Origin: JBCCTX01 sp964468435
GTDB taxonomy: Bacteria; Bacteroidota; Bacteroidia; J057
Direction of reading: 5' to 3'
DNA: 64,000 bases
Assembly: GCA_964468435.1 (NCBI GenBank)
Contig: CAYXVE010000001.1
Location: 124,001-188,000, forward strand
Positions 34,375 to 44,693 of this stretch are shown in pieces (the first letter of the stretch is position 1; every line of letters starts with the position of its first letter). Below the pieces are notes generated by a model. The model searched no databases, was not told the origin of the DNA, and was given only the letters and a program-made list of their open reading frames with translations. A program made the position numbers and the translations under genes.

Positions 34375-36464
34375 CTACCCTCTTCAATTTCTATATTGAT
34401 CTCACCATTCTGGGGTTTTTGATCTGGAGATACAGATTTCTTTTGTCCATCAGCTTTTCCTGCAGAACTACCATTATTGGGAGGTTGACTATTTTCCTCC
34501 TTGGCAGGCGATCCGTTGGATGTTATTTCAGGCTTATCGGGCCTTACTTCAGGTGGACTGTGGCTTACATCCTTAAATGGCCTTTCACCGATGAGCTCTA
34601 CGAGGTCTTCCTTATACAGGACTTCTTTTTCAAGTAGTCTTTCTGCTACTTTTGCGAGTTCTTCACTGTGCTTTCTTAGCAGATTGAGCGTACGATCATA
34701 GGCAAAGTCGAGTATTTTCTTTACCTCCTCATCAATGATTTTGGAAGTTGCTTCAGAGTAAGGCTTTGAAAAATTGTATTCTGAGTCATCGCGAAATGAC
34801 ACTTGACCAATTTTGTCATTCATACCATAGAGTGTAACCATGGAGTATGCTGTTTTGGTAATTCGCTCCAGATCGTTTTGGGCACCAGTAGACACTTCGC
34901 CAAAAATCAGTTCTTCAGCAGCACGTCCTCCCAGTGTCATGCAAATTGTATCCATCAACTGATTTTCAGTATACAGATATTGCTCCTTGGGCATGTATTG
35001 AGCATATCCCAATGCAGCTACTCCCCGGGGTACAATGGAAACTTTTACTAAGGGGTCTGCATTTTCTAGAAACCAGCCTGTAATCGCATGTCCTGCCTCG
35101 TGGTATGCGACGATCTTTTTTTCTTCTGGAGATATGATCTTGCTTTTCTTTTCCAACCCTCCTATAACCCGGTCGACTGCATCCTGGAAATCATCCATAT
35201 CGACTGCATTTTTGCTTTTTCGTGCAGCGATCAGAGCAGCTTCATTACATACATTCATGATATCAGCTCCCACAAAGCCCGGAGTCTGGGAAGCAAGTTT
35301 TTGAATATCTACCTCATCTGAAAGGGTAAGTTTCTTCAAGTGAACTTTAAAGATGGCTTCACGTCCTTTGAGATCGGGGCGATCAACAGCTATCTGTCTG
35401 TCAAAACGTCCGGCTCTGAGCAGGGCTGGATCCAATACATCCGGGCGATTTGTCGCAGCCATGATGATCACGCCTGTATCACTGCCAAATCCATCCATCT
35501 CGACTAGAAGCTGGTTGAGAGTGTTCTCGCGCTCATCATTACCACCCGTTACATTCATTCTTCCGCGGCTTCTGCCTACTGCATCAATCTCATCTATAAA
35601 GATGATACAAGGAGCTTTTTCTTTTGCCTGCTTAAACAAATCCCTCACCCTGGCAGCTCCTACGCCTACAAACATTTCTACAAAGTCTGAACCGCTGAGG
35701 GAAAAGAATGGAACCTTAGCTTCACCAGCTACTGCTTTAGCGAGCAGCGTTTTACCTGTTCCAGGAGGACCTACTAGCAAGACACCTTTGGGAATATGAC
35801 CGCCAAGGCGCGTAAACTTTTGAGGGTTTTTGAGAAACTCTACAACCTCCTGTACTTCTTCCTTGGCTTCATCAAGACCTGCAACATCATTAAAAGTTAC
35901 ATTAACTTTATTCTCCTTGTCGTAGAGACTAGCCCGGCTTTTGCCTATGTTGAAAATCTGACCTCCGGGACCGCCTCCTCCGACCCTGCGCATAAAGAAA
36001 AACCAAAGTGCAATCAATAAAATAATGGGAATCAGGAAATTAATAAAATATGCATAATCCTGCTCCTTCTCGATTTTACGTATGACTTGTTGATCCCTAG
36101 GTTTACCTTCATTATATTCTTTAATGGAAGCATATACATCTTCCAGCATCACTTCATCTATCTTGAAGAAGTAATGTGCACCTCCGGGGGGAATTTGTTT
36201 TCCCTGATCCTGCAGTTGTTTTTTACCATCCTGATTCAGGTAAACATCGACCCGCTCTTTATTAACAATTTTGACCTGCTCTACCTGCCCATCAGTCAAT
36301 AGCTCTTCAAATTGAATGGGATTTATCTCTTGCTTTCCATCATTTGAATTGATAGTTACATAAGCAATGATAAATAACAACAGGATAGCGCCGTAGATCC
36401 AGTATATATTGTTATTATTATTTTTCGGGCTTTTTTTCTTATCGTTATTATTAAAGTCCGCCAT
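34371..36464 (-). CDS. ftsH: ATP-dependent zinc metalloprotease
   Basis: Membrane-anchored AAA protease that degrades misfolded membrane proteins and regulatory proteins, including LpxC in other bacteria. The 697 residues begin with a short acidic/Asn-rich tail, a transmembrane segment (WIYGAILLLFIIAYV), a periplasmic domain and a second membrane segment (FLIPIILLIALWFFF) before the AAA module: Walker A GPPGTGKT with Lys238 and the Walker B IIFIDEIDAV. The zinc site is HEAGH, His455-Glu456-His459. The C-terminus from about 620 is Pro/Asn/Lys-rich and probably disordered, longer than in E. coli. Its stop overlaps the lpxH start. LPS synthesis and its protease regulator thus lie in one operon. 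Confidence 0.97.
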   Translation of the reverse strand: MADFNNNDKKKSPKNNNNNIYWIYGAILLLFIIAYVTINSNDGKQEINPIQFEELLTDGQVEQVKIVNKERVDVYLNQDGKKQLQDQGKQIPPGGAHYFFKIDEVMLEDVYASIKEYNEGKPRDQQVIRKIEKEQDYAYFINFLIPIILLIALWFFFMRRVGGGGPGGQIFNIGKSRASLYDKENKVNVTFNDVAGLDEAKEEVQEVVEFLKNPQKFTRLGGHIPKGVLLVGPPGTGKTLLAKAVAGEAKVPFFSLSGSDFVEMFVGVGAARVRDLFKQAKEKAPCIIFIDEIDAVGRSRGRMNVTGGNDERENTLNQLLVEMDGFGSDTGVIIMAATNRPDVLDPALLRAGRFDRQIAVDRPDLKGREAIFKVHLKKLTLSDEVDIQKLASQTPGFVGADIMNVCNEAALIAARKSKNAVDMDDFQDAVDRVIGGLEKKSKIISPEEKKIVAYHEAGHAITGWFLENADPLVKVSIVPRGVAALGYAQYMPKEQYLYTENQLMDTICMTLGGRAAEELIFGEVSTGAQNDLERITKTAYSMVTLYGMNDKIGQVSFRDDSEYNFSKPYSEATSKIIDEEVKKILDFAYDRTLNLLRKHSEELAKVAERLLEKEVLYKEDLVELIGERPFKDVSHSPPEVRPDKPEITSNGSPAKEENSQPPNNGSSAGKADGQKKSVSPDQKPQNGEINIEIEEGS

Positions 36465-36770
36465 GTTTAAACGTCAAAGTATAATCCCTAAATCTTATTC
36501 CTTCTCGAACTATTCAACCCTATTACCTTATAATTTGTTAATGCGTAACTGGTTTATTTGCTATATCTTTATCTAACATAAATATACTGCCAAAATTTCT
36601 TATAAACATAGCAAAGAATAGTTAAAGTTGTATAATCAGATGAATACGTAAGTTAATCATGGAAGTTGATTAAAAGGAAGAATTATAGATAAATTATCAC
36701 AAAATAACGAAAAATTACGTCAATAGAAAAGCTACTTGTCAAGAGCGATTTACAAAAATGTCTTGAACAT
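36465..36770. other. AT-rich interval upstream of ftsH
   Basis: About 300 bases with no open frame of interest, between the ftsH start and the terminator of the susCD unit. It presumably holds the ftsH promoter, but no TAnnTTTG box with the right context was found; a near match, TATACTTTG, lies about 20 bases before the ATG. No repeats or RNA gene recognised. Confidence 0.4.
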
Positions 36771-36805
36771 AAAAAAAGGAGGACACACCATTTCAGGTAT
36801 CCTCC
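36771..36805 (-). terminator. Rho-independent terminator after susD
   Basis: On the minus strand, GGAGGA (36805-36800) pairs with TCCTCC (36783-36778), with two more pairs after a mismatch, followed by seven T bases. It lies 25 bases after the susD stop and would end the susC-susD transcript. Confidence 0.7.
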
Positions 36806-36829
36806 ATTTTCCATCATCTCATAAAAAAA

Positions 36830-38179
36830 TCAATAACCAGGATTTTGTAACAGATTTTCATTGACATCCATTTCTCTCTGAGGAATGGGATAGATCAATG
36901 CATCTGAGTCAAAGCTTAGATCACCAATATTGATCCGGTTTCGCTTTTTGTCGCGAAACATATGGCCTTCAAACATGAGTTCGAGTTTTCTTTCCTCAAG
37001 GATCACATCCAGCGTAATATTAGCTGGATCTACAGGAGAAAGTCCTACACGGGATCGGATAACATTGAGATCTTCAGCCGCACCCTGCGTGTCGCCACTA
37101 CGAAAACGCGTTTCAGCACGTGTCAGGTACATTTCCGCCAGGCGAATGATATTAATATTGCCATCCTGTCCTGCATTGTCTACCCATTTACTTGTTCTGG
37201 GAATACTGTTTTCATCGATATAGAATAGCTCTAGCCGTTCATCTGTAGAGTCATATTCAGCCAGATGGGCTTCAGTGATATCAATATCCCCTCTACCACC
37301 CCTACTAGGTGCAGCATAGAATGTGATAAAGTCATTGGCTCCATCCTGCGAAGTAACTTCAATAGCAAAGATATCTTCGCTGGTATTCTCAGACTGGGCA
37401 AATGCATCCAGATAACTGTCTACAAGTGAGAAAGCCCCGGCGGCAATAACGCGATCTACTTCTGCCTGAGCATCAGCAAAGCGCTCCTGCATGAGATATG
37501 CCCGGGATAAGATTCCGCTTGCGGCATAAGTTGTGGCGAAGAAGCCATTGGATTCCGGAAGCAGATTTTTTGCATCGGTAAGGTCAGTAATAACTTGTGC
37601 ATATACCTCAGCAACCGTGTTGCGAGGTATTTCACTAGTTTCATCGATAGTACGGGTTGGTGTCAGTACGATAGGTACACCAGGATTAGTGTTGGGATCA
37701 CCATCTCCCCAGATCTTGCCAAACATGTTGACCAGGTCGAAATAAACGGATCCGCGGATAAACTTTGCCTCTCCTTCTACCTGCGTTCTGTCAGCTGGAT
37801 CCAAAATATCCAATGCACTCAATACATTATTGGCCCGGTTGATAGCATCGTAACTAGCTGTCCAGAAACGCTCCACATCTCCATTTTGTACTAGAATACG
37901 CTTTTGAAAAATTTGTTCGGGTTCTTCGAAAGTACCTGCCCAGATCTGATCCCCGTCATCTGCCAGAAGTTCCGAAAGGTGTTGGCCACCTCCCCACACA
38001 TCGTTATCCCCCAGTGCATCATAGGCACCGGTAAGGGCAGCCTGTACATTTCCAGCAGTACTCAGAGCTTGTGATTCATCGATGGACTGCAAGGGTTCTA
38101 CATTGAGTTGTTCGTCACAGGCTGTAAAGGTGCTTGCCATGAATACAGTTGTGATCAGATATATTTTAAAGTATTTCAT
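36830..38179 (-). CDS. SusD/RagB-family outer-membrane nutrient-binding lipoprotein
   Basis: Surface glycan- or peptide-binding lipoprotein that caps a SusC channel. It has 449 residues from the ATG at 38179 (a TTG at 38191 is less likely). The signal peptide ends in FTACDEQ with the lipidated Cys at residue 21. After it come the SusD N-terminal TPR-like helices (NVQAALTGAYDALGD), a region rich in aromatic ligand residues, and the conserved end VILEERKLELMFEGHMFRDKKR ... YPIPQREMDVN. It lies 34 bases downstream of susC in the same direction. No glycoside hydrolase or sensor gene is near, so the substrate is unknown. Confidence 0.93.
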   Translation of the reverse strand: MKYFKIYLITTVFMASTFTACDEQLNVEPLQSIDESQALSTAGNVQAALTGAYDALGDNDVWGGGQHLSELLADDGDQIWAGTFEEPEQIFQKRILVQNGDVERFWTASYDAINRANNVLSALDILDPADRTQVEGEAKFIRGSVYFDLVNMFGKIWGDGDPNTNPGVPIVLTPTRTIDETSEIPRNTVAEVYAQVITDLTDAKNLLPESNGFFATTYAASGILSRAYLMQERFADAQAEVDRVIAAGAFSLVDSYLDAFAQSENTSEDIFAIEVTSQDGANDFITFYAAPSRGGRGDIDITEAHLAEYDSTDERLELFYIDENSIPRTSKWVDNAGQDGNINIIRLAEMYLTRAETRFRSGDTQGAAEDLNVIRSRVGLSPVDPANITLDVILEERKLELMFEGHMFRDKKRNRINIGDLSFDSDALIYPIPQREMDVNENLLQNPGY

Positions 38180-38213
38180 TATTTCTGTCAATTAAATTAA
38201 GATATTCCACAAA

Positions 38214-41200
38214 TTAGAATCCTAGGTTTACACCGAAAATGATTGTTCTTGCCTGAGGGGCTGAGTAAAAATCATTGCCCAATCCGATATTGCCTGCTGT
38301 AAAGTCAGCATTTACTTCGGGGTCCCAGCCTTCATAATCTGTCAGTATTGCCAGATTCTGCCCAGTAGCATAAATTCTCAATTTATTAATACCCACAATA
38401 CTCGTAACACTGCGAGGAATAGTATACCCCAGTGTTACAGTCTTGAGGCGGAGATAAGAGCCATCGCTCAGAAATCTCGAAGACTCATTGGCGCCTTCCA
38501 GGAACCTCAACTGAGGTATATCAGTCTGATCACCTGGCTGAGTCCAGCGATCTAAAATTCTTTTGTCCTGATTGTCAAACCAACCAAACCCGTCTAACTG
38601 GAATACACCCCCGCCGTTATAGATATCATTTCCTTGAACACCTTGTATAAAAATAGCCAGGTCGATTCCTTTGTAAGAGAATGTATTATTCATACCATAG
38701 ATAAAATCGGGATTCGGGTTACCAATGACGACGCGTTCGGCATCATTGTAGTTGCTGGTTGTACTTCGATCTCGCCCCCCATCGGGAAGTTCTGTATTGA
38801 GATAGAACAGAGCATCACCAGTTTCGGGGTCTACACCTGCATATTCCGGTGCAAAGAATACCCCGATAGCTTCACCTTCTACTGCACGGTTGATAAATCC
38901 ACCCTCGATCACCTGATCCTGGAGGTTGGTAATCTCATTGGTGTTTGCAGCGAAGTTTAAGTTCGTACTCCAACGGAACTCATTGGCGAAGTTGACCGTA
39001 TTCAAGACAAACTCAAAGCCACTGTTTTCCAACTCGCCCACATTTCTCAACTGATTAAGGAATCCTGTAGTTGAGGGAACATTCACATTGAGTAGGAGAT
39101 TATCAGTCTGCTTAATATAATAATCGATCTCACCGGAAATCCGGTCATTAAGCAACCCAAAGTCGATACCTATATCCAGTTGGGCTGTATTTTCCCATTT
39201 AAGGTCTGGGTTGGGAGACTGAGTAGGTGAGATACCGGAAACACCCGCATAGGCTGCTCCGCCACCCCAAAGACCCCTGGAAGGAAAGTTATTTTGAGGT
39301 GTGTTACCTGTAATACCATAGCTGCCGCGTAGTTTCAGAAAGCTAAATACAGAAGATCCCTGTAGAAAAGGCTCTTCAGAGAGTACCCAGCCAAGTGAAC
39401 CAGCAGGAAAGAATCCATATCTTTCATCTTCACCAAAACGCGAATCGCCATCTACACGTGCAGATACCGAAATAAGGTATTTATTTTGGAATTTATAATT
39501 GGCTCTAGCAAAATAGGAGACGATATTGAAGATAGTTCCAGTAGAAGTACCACCGCTGATCTCAGCTGCAGAAGCCAGTTTTTTGAAGTCATCATTTGGA
39601 AAGTTACGTCCTTCTACCTGCGCAAATTCGTTGGTAGATTCCTGGAAAGTCATACCGGCTATTACATTGATGGAGTGGTCCCCCAAAAGCTTGTTGTATG
39701 TCAGGTAGTTGTTGGTTGTGTAGTTCAATACATGGCGGAAGGTATTTTCACCAAAGCCATTGGGTTCACCTGTATTTCTGGCAACCTTACTATTGAAGTA
39801 AGTCTCTTCATTCTGGGACAGGAAATCTACCCCAAATTCACTGCGGAACGATAATCCTGGGAGGAATTCCCAGTCAAAGTAGATATTTCCTAGCGAGCGA
39901 TAAGAAGTCTGTTGCTGGAATACGTTTTCTTCGTATAATTTACCATTGAAGTAAACAGTATTATCGAAAAGTTCATCTGGATTATCTGGATCATTCAAAG
40001 GCTGAACTGGAGGTAATGCAATCAACTGCAGTGGTGTCGAGAAGGAGTTATCATCGGGAACCCTGCCATTAGTTGATCTTGCCAAGCTGAGTTTCATGCC
40101 TACATTGATATTTTTACCTGCCTGATGATCCAGGTTGATGCGTCCACTGAAGCGCTCAAACTCGTTATTGATCATGATACCTGTCTGATCCAGGAAGGAA
40201 CCACTGATGTAAAAACGCGTTTTATCACTACCGCCACTGGTGTTAATATCGATTTGCTGAAATCCAGCATCATCACCAAAAGCCCCTTCCTGCCAGTCTG
40301 TATTATTACCCTGATCCCAGCCAGGAATACGGCGATCTCTCCACTCCTTAGCGCTTAGTCCGAAAACAAGGCCATCGGCATCGGCTACATTGTTGAAAGC
40401 TTCTTCCCAGAGTTGGTTGTATTCAGGACCGTTGAGCCATTCCCTTTTTTGGGAGGGTTCACTGAATCCAAAACTGGTATTTACATTAAAATTGGTTTTA
40501 CCTGCAGAACCACGCTTAGTCGTGATGATCACAACACCATTTGATGCACGTGAACCGTAGATCGCTGCAGCTGATGCATCTTTCAGGATTTCGATCGATT
40601 CGATATCATTGAAATTCAAATCTGCGAGCGGACTAGTTGTCGCTCCGTTGATGGTAGATTGATTCTGAGAGGTGATCACGATACCATCTACGACATACAG
40701 GGGCTCATTGCTGGCAGTAACGGATGCAGATCCTCTGATACGGATATTGATACCATTACCCAGTTTTCCGTTTTGTTTGGAAACAAATACACCTGCAGCT
40801 CTACCTTGTATTGCAGATTCAAAACTGGTAACGGGCAGGTTTTCGATGACTTCTCCATCCACTTTGGCAATATTACCTGTCAGGTCCCGCTTAATCTGAG
40901 TACCATATCCTGTAATCAGTACCTCATCCATGGCAAGGTCTTCCTGAATCATGTTCACATTGATGGTACTGCGTCCATCTATGGGTTCTTCTACAACTTG
41001 ATAGCCGATCAAGCTAAAGGTTAGTGCAGTCGCTTCAGAAGGATAATTCAGGGTGTATTTTCCTTCTGTATTAGTAAAGGCACCAATTGTGGTACCTTTG
41101 ACCACTACAGCAACCCCTTCTAGCGGATCGCCAGTATCACCTACGGTGACGGTGCCAGCCACTGTGCCTTGAGCCCAGCTTGTACCCATGGAAATAATAG

Positions 41201-41234
41201 TAGAAAATAAGAAAAGTAAAAGTTGATTTTTCAT
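38214..41234 (-). CDS. SusC/RagA-family TonB-linked outer membrane transporter
   Basis: A 1006-residue TonB-dependent channel that imports nutrients bound by SusD. It has a signal peptide (MKNQLLLFLFSTIISMGTSWAQ), a carboxypeptidase-like regulatory domain (about residues 24-100), the SusC box MDEVLITGYGTQ followed by the plug domain with NIRIRGSASV and GVVIITTKRG, and a C-terminal 22-strand barrel ending AQARTIIFGVNLGF with a terminal Phe, as usual for outer membrane proteins. The pair susC-susD is transcribed leftward and ends in a terminator. The long upstream region holds inverted repeats described separately. No N-terminal anti-sigma-interacting (STN) extension is seen, so regulation by ECF-sigma is not indicated. 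Confidence 0.95.
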   Translation of the reverse strand: MKNQLLLFLFSTIISMGTSWAQGTVAGTVTVGDTGDPLEGVAVVVKGTTIGAFTNTEGKYTLNYPSEATALTFSLIGYQVVEEPIDGRSTINVNMIQEDLAMDEVLITGYGTQIKRDLTGNIAKVDGEVIENLPVTSFESAIQGRAAGVFVSKQNGKLGNGINIRIRGSASVTASNEPLYVVDGIVITSQNQSTINGATTSPLADLNFNDIESIEILKDASAAAIYGSRASNGVVIITTKRGSAGKTNFNVNTSFGFSEPSQKREWLNGPEYNQLWEEAFNNVADADGLVFGLSAKEWRDRRIPGWDQGNNTDWQEGAFGDDAGFQQIDINTSGGSDKTRFYISGSFLDQTGIMINNEFERFSGRINLDHQAGKNINVGMKLSLARSTNGRVPDDNSFSTPLQLIALPPVQPLNDPDNPDELFDNTVYFNGKLYEENVFQQQTSYRSLGNIYFDWEFLPGLSFRSEFGVDFLSQNEETYFNSKVARNTGEPNGFGENTFRHVLNYTTNNYLTYNKLLGDHSINVIAGMTFQESTNEFAQVEGRNFPNDDFKKLASAAEISGGTSTGTIFNIVSYFARANYKFQNKYLISVSARVDGDSRFGEDERYGFFPAGSLGWVLSEEPFLQGSSVFSFLKLRGSYGITGNTPQNNFPSRGLWGGGAAYAGVSGISPTQSPNPDLKWENTAQLDIGIDFGLLNDRISGEIDYYIKQTDNLLLNVNVPSTTGFLNQLRNVGELENSGFEFVLNTVNFANEFRWSTNLNFAANTNEITNLQDQVIEGGFINRAVEGEAIGVFFAPEYAGVDPETGDALFYLNTELPDGGRDRSTTSNYNDAERVVIGNPNPDFIYGMNNTFSYKGIDLAIFIQGVQGNDIYNGGGVFQLDGFGWFDNQDKRILDRWTQPGDQTDIPQLRFLEGANESSRFLSDGSYLRLKTVTLGYTIPRSVTSIVGINKLRIYATGQNLAILTDYEGWDPEVNADFTAGNIGLGNDFYSAPQARTIIFGVNLGF

Positions 41235-41265
41235 AGTAAAGGTTAATTGAATGACTTTTACAAAT

Positions 41266-41320
41266 GATACATAAAGAACAGCTTTTGATCTTATTTATGT
41301 ATCAAAAGCATGAAGACGGC
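41266..41320. promoter_or_regulatory. Inverted repeats and shared 28-base motif ahead of susC
   Basis: GATACATAAA (41266-41275) is repeated inverted as TTTATGTATC (41294-41303), and CTTTTGAT (41282-41289) as ATCAAAAG (41301-41308). The stretch 41293-41320 (ATTTATGTATC, then AAAAG, ending ACGGC) matches 24 of 28 bases at 50471-50498. It lies 30-85 bases before the susC start, where an operator is expected. Confidence 0.5.
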
Positions 41321-41802
41321 AATAAAATTCTTACATGTTTCTGGCAGAAACGATTTTTTGACTATCGATGCTATTCAGCGTTTCTTGTTGATTTATAGTA
41401 CTACTTTTCGACGGTACTGCAGGGGCTATCAGCAGCAGTTGATTTTCAGACTGTGTGGATGAATACTTATGAAAACTTATAACAGCTTCCTGAATTATTG
41501 AAGATGAATAATCAATCTCTTATCTTGATCTAAATCTATTTTTAAATGGTATTTTCTTACTAACTTCCATATAAAATAGATGGTTGCTTCGAGATTAACA
41601 AAATCACAACAAATTTCTGCAAAAATATGATGATAATGAATCATTATATATGATTTATTGGATAAATTTATCAAAACATCTTATAACAATACCCTTTTTC
41701 TAAAAAAATCCTAATAAAATTCATTCATATAAGAAAATTTTGAATCCAGAATACATGAAGCTGAAGCTATGCTACTTGTACTAGCAGGAGCGGGGCATGG
41801 AA
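41321..41802. other. Noncoding interval between the OPT gene and susC
   Basis: About 480 bases, rich in A and T, with no gene recognised. A TATTTTTG box (minus strand, 41620-41627) matches the Bacteroidota -7 consensus and, if used for susC, would give a leader of about 380 bases, in keeping with leaders that carry regulatory RNA in other susCD systems. No -33 element is apparent. Confidence 0.4.
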
Positions 41803-43752
41803 TTAGCTTTGGTGAAAACGTTTAACAGTTGTCTGATACAGATACCAGCAGACTATAGCGAGCAGTAACAAACCTGGCCAGTCCCCCAGAGGTTGATCGA
41901 TCAATGCCAGGATGTCGTTTTGCTTGTAGATGGCAACTGGTATGGCCAGGAATATTCCCAGAAGTGCTTCACCAGTGATCAGGCCGGATGCGATCAGCAA
42001 TCCGGTACGGTTGCTACGTTGTAAAGCCCCAGGTTGCTCGCCATGTAAGGAAATTTGCTTTTTTTGATATGTATTGACCCAATAAGCAATGATACCGCCC
42101 AGCATGATAGCAGTATCCAGTTCAAAGGGAAGGTACAGCCCTACTGCTACTGCCAGTACGGGTGTGCGAAAAGATGAGCCAATCCCTTTGAGGTATTGAT
42201 CCAGTATGATAATAGCCACACCTATACCAATCCCTATACCCACCAGGTTCCAGGGTAGGTTTTGCTTAAATACCCCTTCCGCTACACTTTGCATTAGCGT
42301 AGCTTGTGGTGCTGTAAGAGGGTTGGGATGGGCTTCAGTAGGTGCACCAAATCCATAGGCGGTATTCAGCAGATCCAGCACAAAGGGAATAGCCACTGCT
42401 GCCGATACTACACCGACCATCTGCATGATTTGTTGTTTCTGGGGTGTAGCCCCCAGGATATGACCAGCCTTAAGATCTTGCATATTATCGCCGGCAATGG
42501 CTGCTGCACAACATACGACTGCACCGATCAGAATAGCAGCAGCAGCTCCATTTCCTGAACCTGTCCCCATCAAAGCCAACAGGATCAGAGAAGCAGTCAG
42601 GATCGTGGCAATGGTAACCCCAGATATGGGATTATTGGAACTGCCAACCAGACCTGCCATGTATCCTGCTACTGCTGAAAAAAGAAATCCTGCAATGATC
42701 ATCAATACGGCCATGAGTGCCGAGATCTGGATTATTTCTACCTCCCTCAGAAATATGATAAAGATGGGGATAATCATCGCTGCGATCAGTATGATGACCC
42801 AGGACATGGGGGTATCCCGTTCTGTTCGTAGAGGAGTCACTTTCTTGCGGTTTTTGAAAGATTCAATTCCTTCTTTGATAGCAAATCCTAGTGAATCTTT
42901 GAGGCTTATCAGGGCCCATATTCCCCCCACAACCATTGCACCTACTCCCAGATAGCGGATCTGGGTGCTCCAGAGGGTTTCGCCAAGTTCTACGGGATTT
43001 TCTATATCAGGAATGTTTCCAGTAGCTACCATGATCGGTATCGCTATCCACCAACTTATGACGCCGCCTGCAAATATCAGGACAGCAATTTTTATACCCA
43101 CAATATAGCCGACTGCTACTAAAGCTGGCGAGAGGTTCAGACCAAAAAAAGCATACACTTTTTTTCCTAATATTCCTGCTCTGACAAAGGTTTCTTTCCA
43201 CAACTGAAATCCGGCAGCAGCTAGTTTTGTCGCTGCTCCTATCAACCCAGCTATTGCCAGGTAGCGGATTGCTTTTCCCCCTTCTTCTCCAGATTTAAGT
43301 ACCTCGGAGGTAGCTAAACCCTCTGGAAACATCAGTTTTTGCCGTACGATTAGGGCAGAGCGCAGAGGAATGGTAAACAAGACGCCCAGAACACCTCCGC
43401 AAAGTGCAATTAATGCTGTTTCCAGATAATTGAACGATTGCCAATACCCCATGAGTATTAAAGCTGGAAATGTGAAGATAGCCCCGGCTGCCAGGGATTC
43501 ACCCGCTGATGCTGCCGTCTGTACAGCATTGTTTTCCAGAATATTATGCTTCTTGAATAAGCTGAGAATGGACATGGATATTACTGCTGCAGGAATGGAT
43601 GCTGATACGGTCATACCTGCAAATAGACCGAGGTATGCATTGGCGCCTGCAAGTACCATAGAAAGAACGATACCCAGTAATATCCCCTTGGTCGATATTT
43701 CTGTTAATTGTTTATCTGGACCAATATGCGGTTCATGTTGTGATTCATTCAT
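41803..43752 (-). CDS. OPT/YSL-family oligopeptide transporter
   Basis: Inner-membrane transporter of 649 residues with about 15 hydrophobic segments, belonging to the OPT family that imports peptides or metal-chelate complexes by proton symport in cytoplasmic direction. The N-terminus ISTKGILLGIVLSMVLAGANAYLGLFAGMTVS is the family's start, followed by ASIPAAVISM, VQTAASAGESLAAGAIFTFPAL, SNNPISGVTIATI and GDNMQDLKAGHILGATP (a characteristic motif). Start at 43752; another in-frame Met is close. It is co-directional with susC (568 bases upstream), but is not clearly in the same operon. The ligand is unknown. Confidence 0.93.
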   Translation of the reverse strand: MNESQHEPHIGPDKQLTEISTKGILLGIVLSMVLAGANAYLGLFAGMTVSASIPAAVISMSILSLFKKHNILENNAVQTAASAGESLAAGAIFTFPALILMGYWQSFNYLETALIALCGGVLGVLFTIPLRSALIVRQKLMFPEGLATSEVLKSGEEGGKAIRYLAIAGLIGAATKLAAAGFQLWKETFVRAGILGKKVYAFFGLNLSPALVAVGYIVGIKIAVLIFAGGVISWWIAIPIMVATGNIPDIENPVELGETLWSTQIRYLGVGAMVVGGIWALISLKDSLGFAIKEGIESFKNRKKVTPLRTERDTPMSWVIILIAAMIIPIFIIFLREVEIIQISALMAVLMIIAGFLFSAVAGYMAGLVGSSNNPISGVTIATILTASLILLALMGTGSGNGAAAAILIGAVVCCAAAIAGDNMQDLKAGHILGATPQKQQIMQMVGVVSAAVAIPFVLDLLNTAYGFGAPTEAHPNPLTAPQATLMQSVAEGVFKQNLPWNLVGIGIGIGVAIIILDQYLKGIGSSFRTPVLAVAVGLYLPFELDTAIMLGGIIAYWVNTYQKKQISLHGEQPGALQRSNRTGLLIASGLITGEALLGIFLAIPVAIYKQNDILALIDQPLGDWPGLLLLAIVCWYLYQTTVKRFHQS

Positions 43753-43852
43753 AGAAAATGCTATGTGAGGAGCGTGTTTGTTGAGTTTTTTTGCTTTTTG
43801 ATTTGTTTAAATTACCAATTTGGATAATATTTCAAAATTATTTAGAGATAAT

Positions 43853-44674
43853 ATGATGGCAAGCAAAATAGGCCTTTACATGCTAGTAAGCGTAGTGGGA
43901 GCTGCAATAGTTTCCGCTCAGCCTGTATCAGCTGTGAGCAATCCGGTATTTATAAACTTTGGCATGCCTGAAATTGTGCTGGATGGCGAGGTATTTTTCA
44001 ATGACCAAAACAACAATAACACCCTTGATGCAAGTGAGCGGGTGCAGTTTAGCTTTTTTATTAAAAACGTAGGTAAATATGTGGCCAACAGAGTAAGGAT
44101 ACGCACAAAAGTGGGGAATGATGCGACGGGAATCATTGTGCCTGAAAAAATATCCCTTGGAAATATGGCACCAAATGAACGGAAACTGATCAAACGGGTG
44201 ATTGAAGGTGGCCAGGACTTGCAAAGTGGAACGGCAGAGCTAAGATTTGAGATTGTCGAAAACGATTCCCTGTCTCATGTTATACCCTATGAGGTCAAGA
44301 CTTATAGTATATCAAAAAAACCAAGGCTCGATATCATAAGCCATGCATTCCTGACTACTGATGATAGCCCTACCATACAGCCCGGATCTCCATTTGAATT
44401 AAAAGTAAGATTGAAAAATACAGGTGGTGGAGATGCGCAAAATATTCGGTTTGAATTTGACGTGCCTCCGCATATACTGATTAATTCTGATCTTGATGCC
44501 AGCACGATCGAATCGCTGAAACCCAATGAGATTACTGAAACCACATTCAACTTCCTGATGGGTGTCAACTATCAGAATAGTAAGATACTCATAGATATCA
44601 GAGTATTTGATGATAATACAGATTCTGGTGAATCCAGAACTTTCTCCGAGCCTGTGATCATTAACCGGGATTAA
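43853..44674 (+). CDS. Exported protein with CARDB-like immunoglobulin-fold repeats
   Basis: A 273-274-residue exported protein; starts ATG at 43853 or 43856, while the TTG at 43820 would give an atypical N-terminus. After a signal peptide (YMLVSVVGAAIVSAQ) two Ig-like domains of about 110 residues each are visible: NNTLDASERVQFSFFIKNVG, then LKVRLKNTGGGDAQNIRFEF. The phrase LDASERVQF in the first is like the DUF11/CARDB domains of adhesins and cell-surface proteins. It diverges from the OPT gene (100 bases) and is followed by tilS after 19 bases, so they may share a transcript. No known function; probably structural or adhesive. Confidence 0.75.
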   Translation: MMASKIGLYMLVSVVGAAIVSAQPVSAVSNPVFINFGMPEIVLDGEVFFNDQNNNNTLDASERVQFSFFIKNVGKYVANRVRIRTKVGNDATGIIVPEKISLGNMAPNERKLIKRVIEGGQDLQSGTAELRFEIVENDSLSHVIPYEVKTYSISKKPRLDIISHAFLTTDDSPTIQPGSPFELKVRLKNTGGGDAQNIRFEFDVPPHILINSDLDASTIESLKPNEITETTFNFLMGVNYQNSKILIDIRVFDDNTDSGESRTFSEPVIINRD

Positions 44675-44693
44675 ATTCCATGAGCGTATTGAT

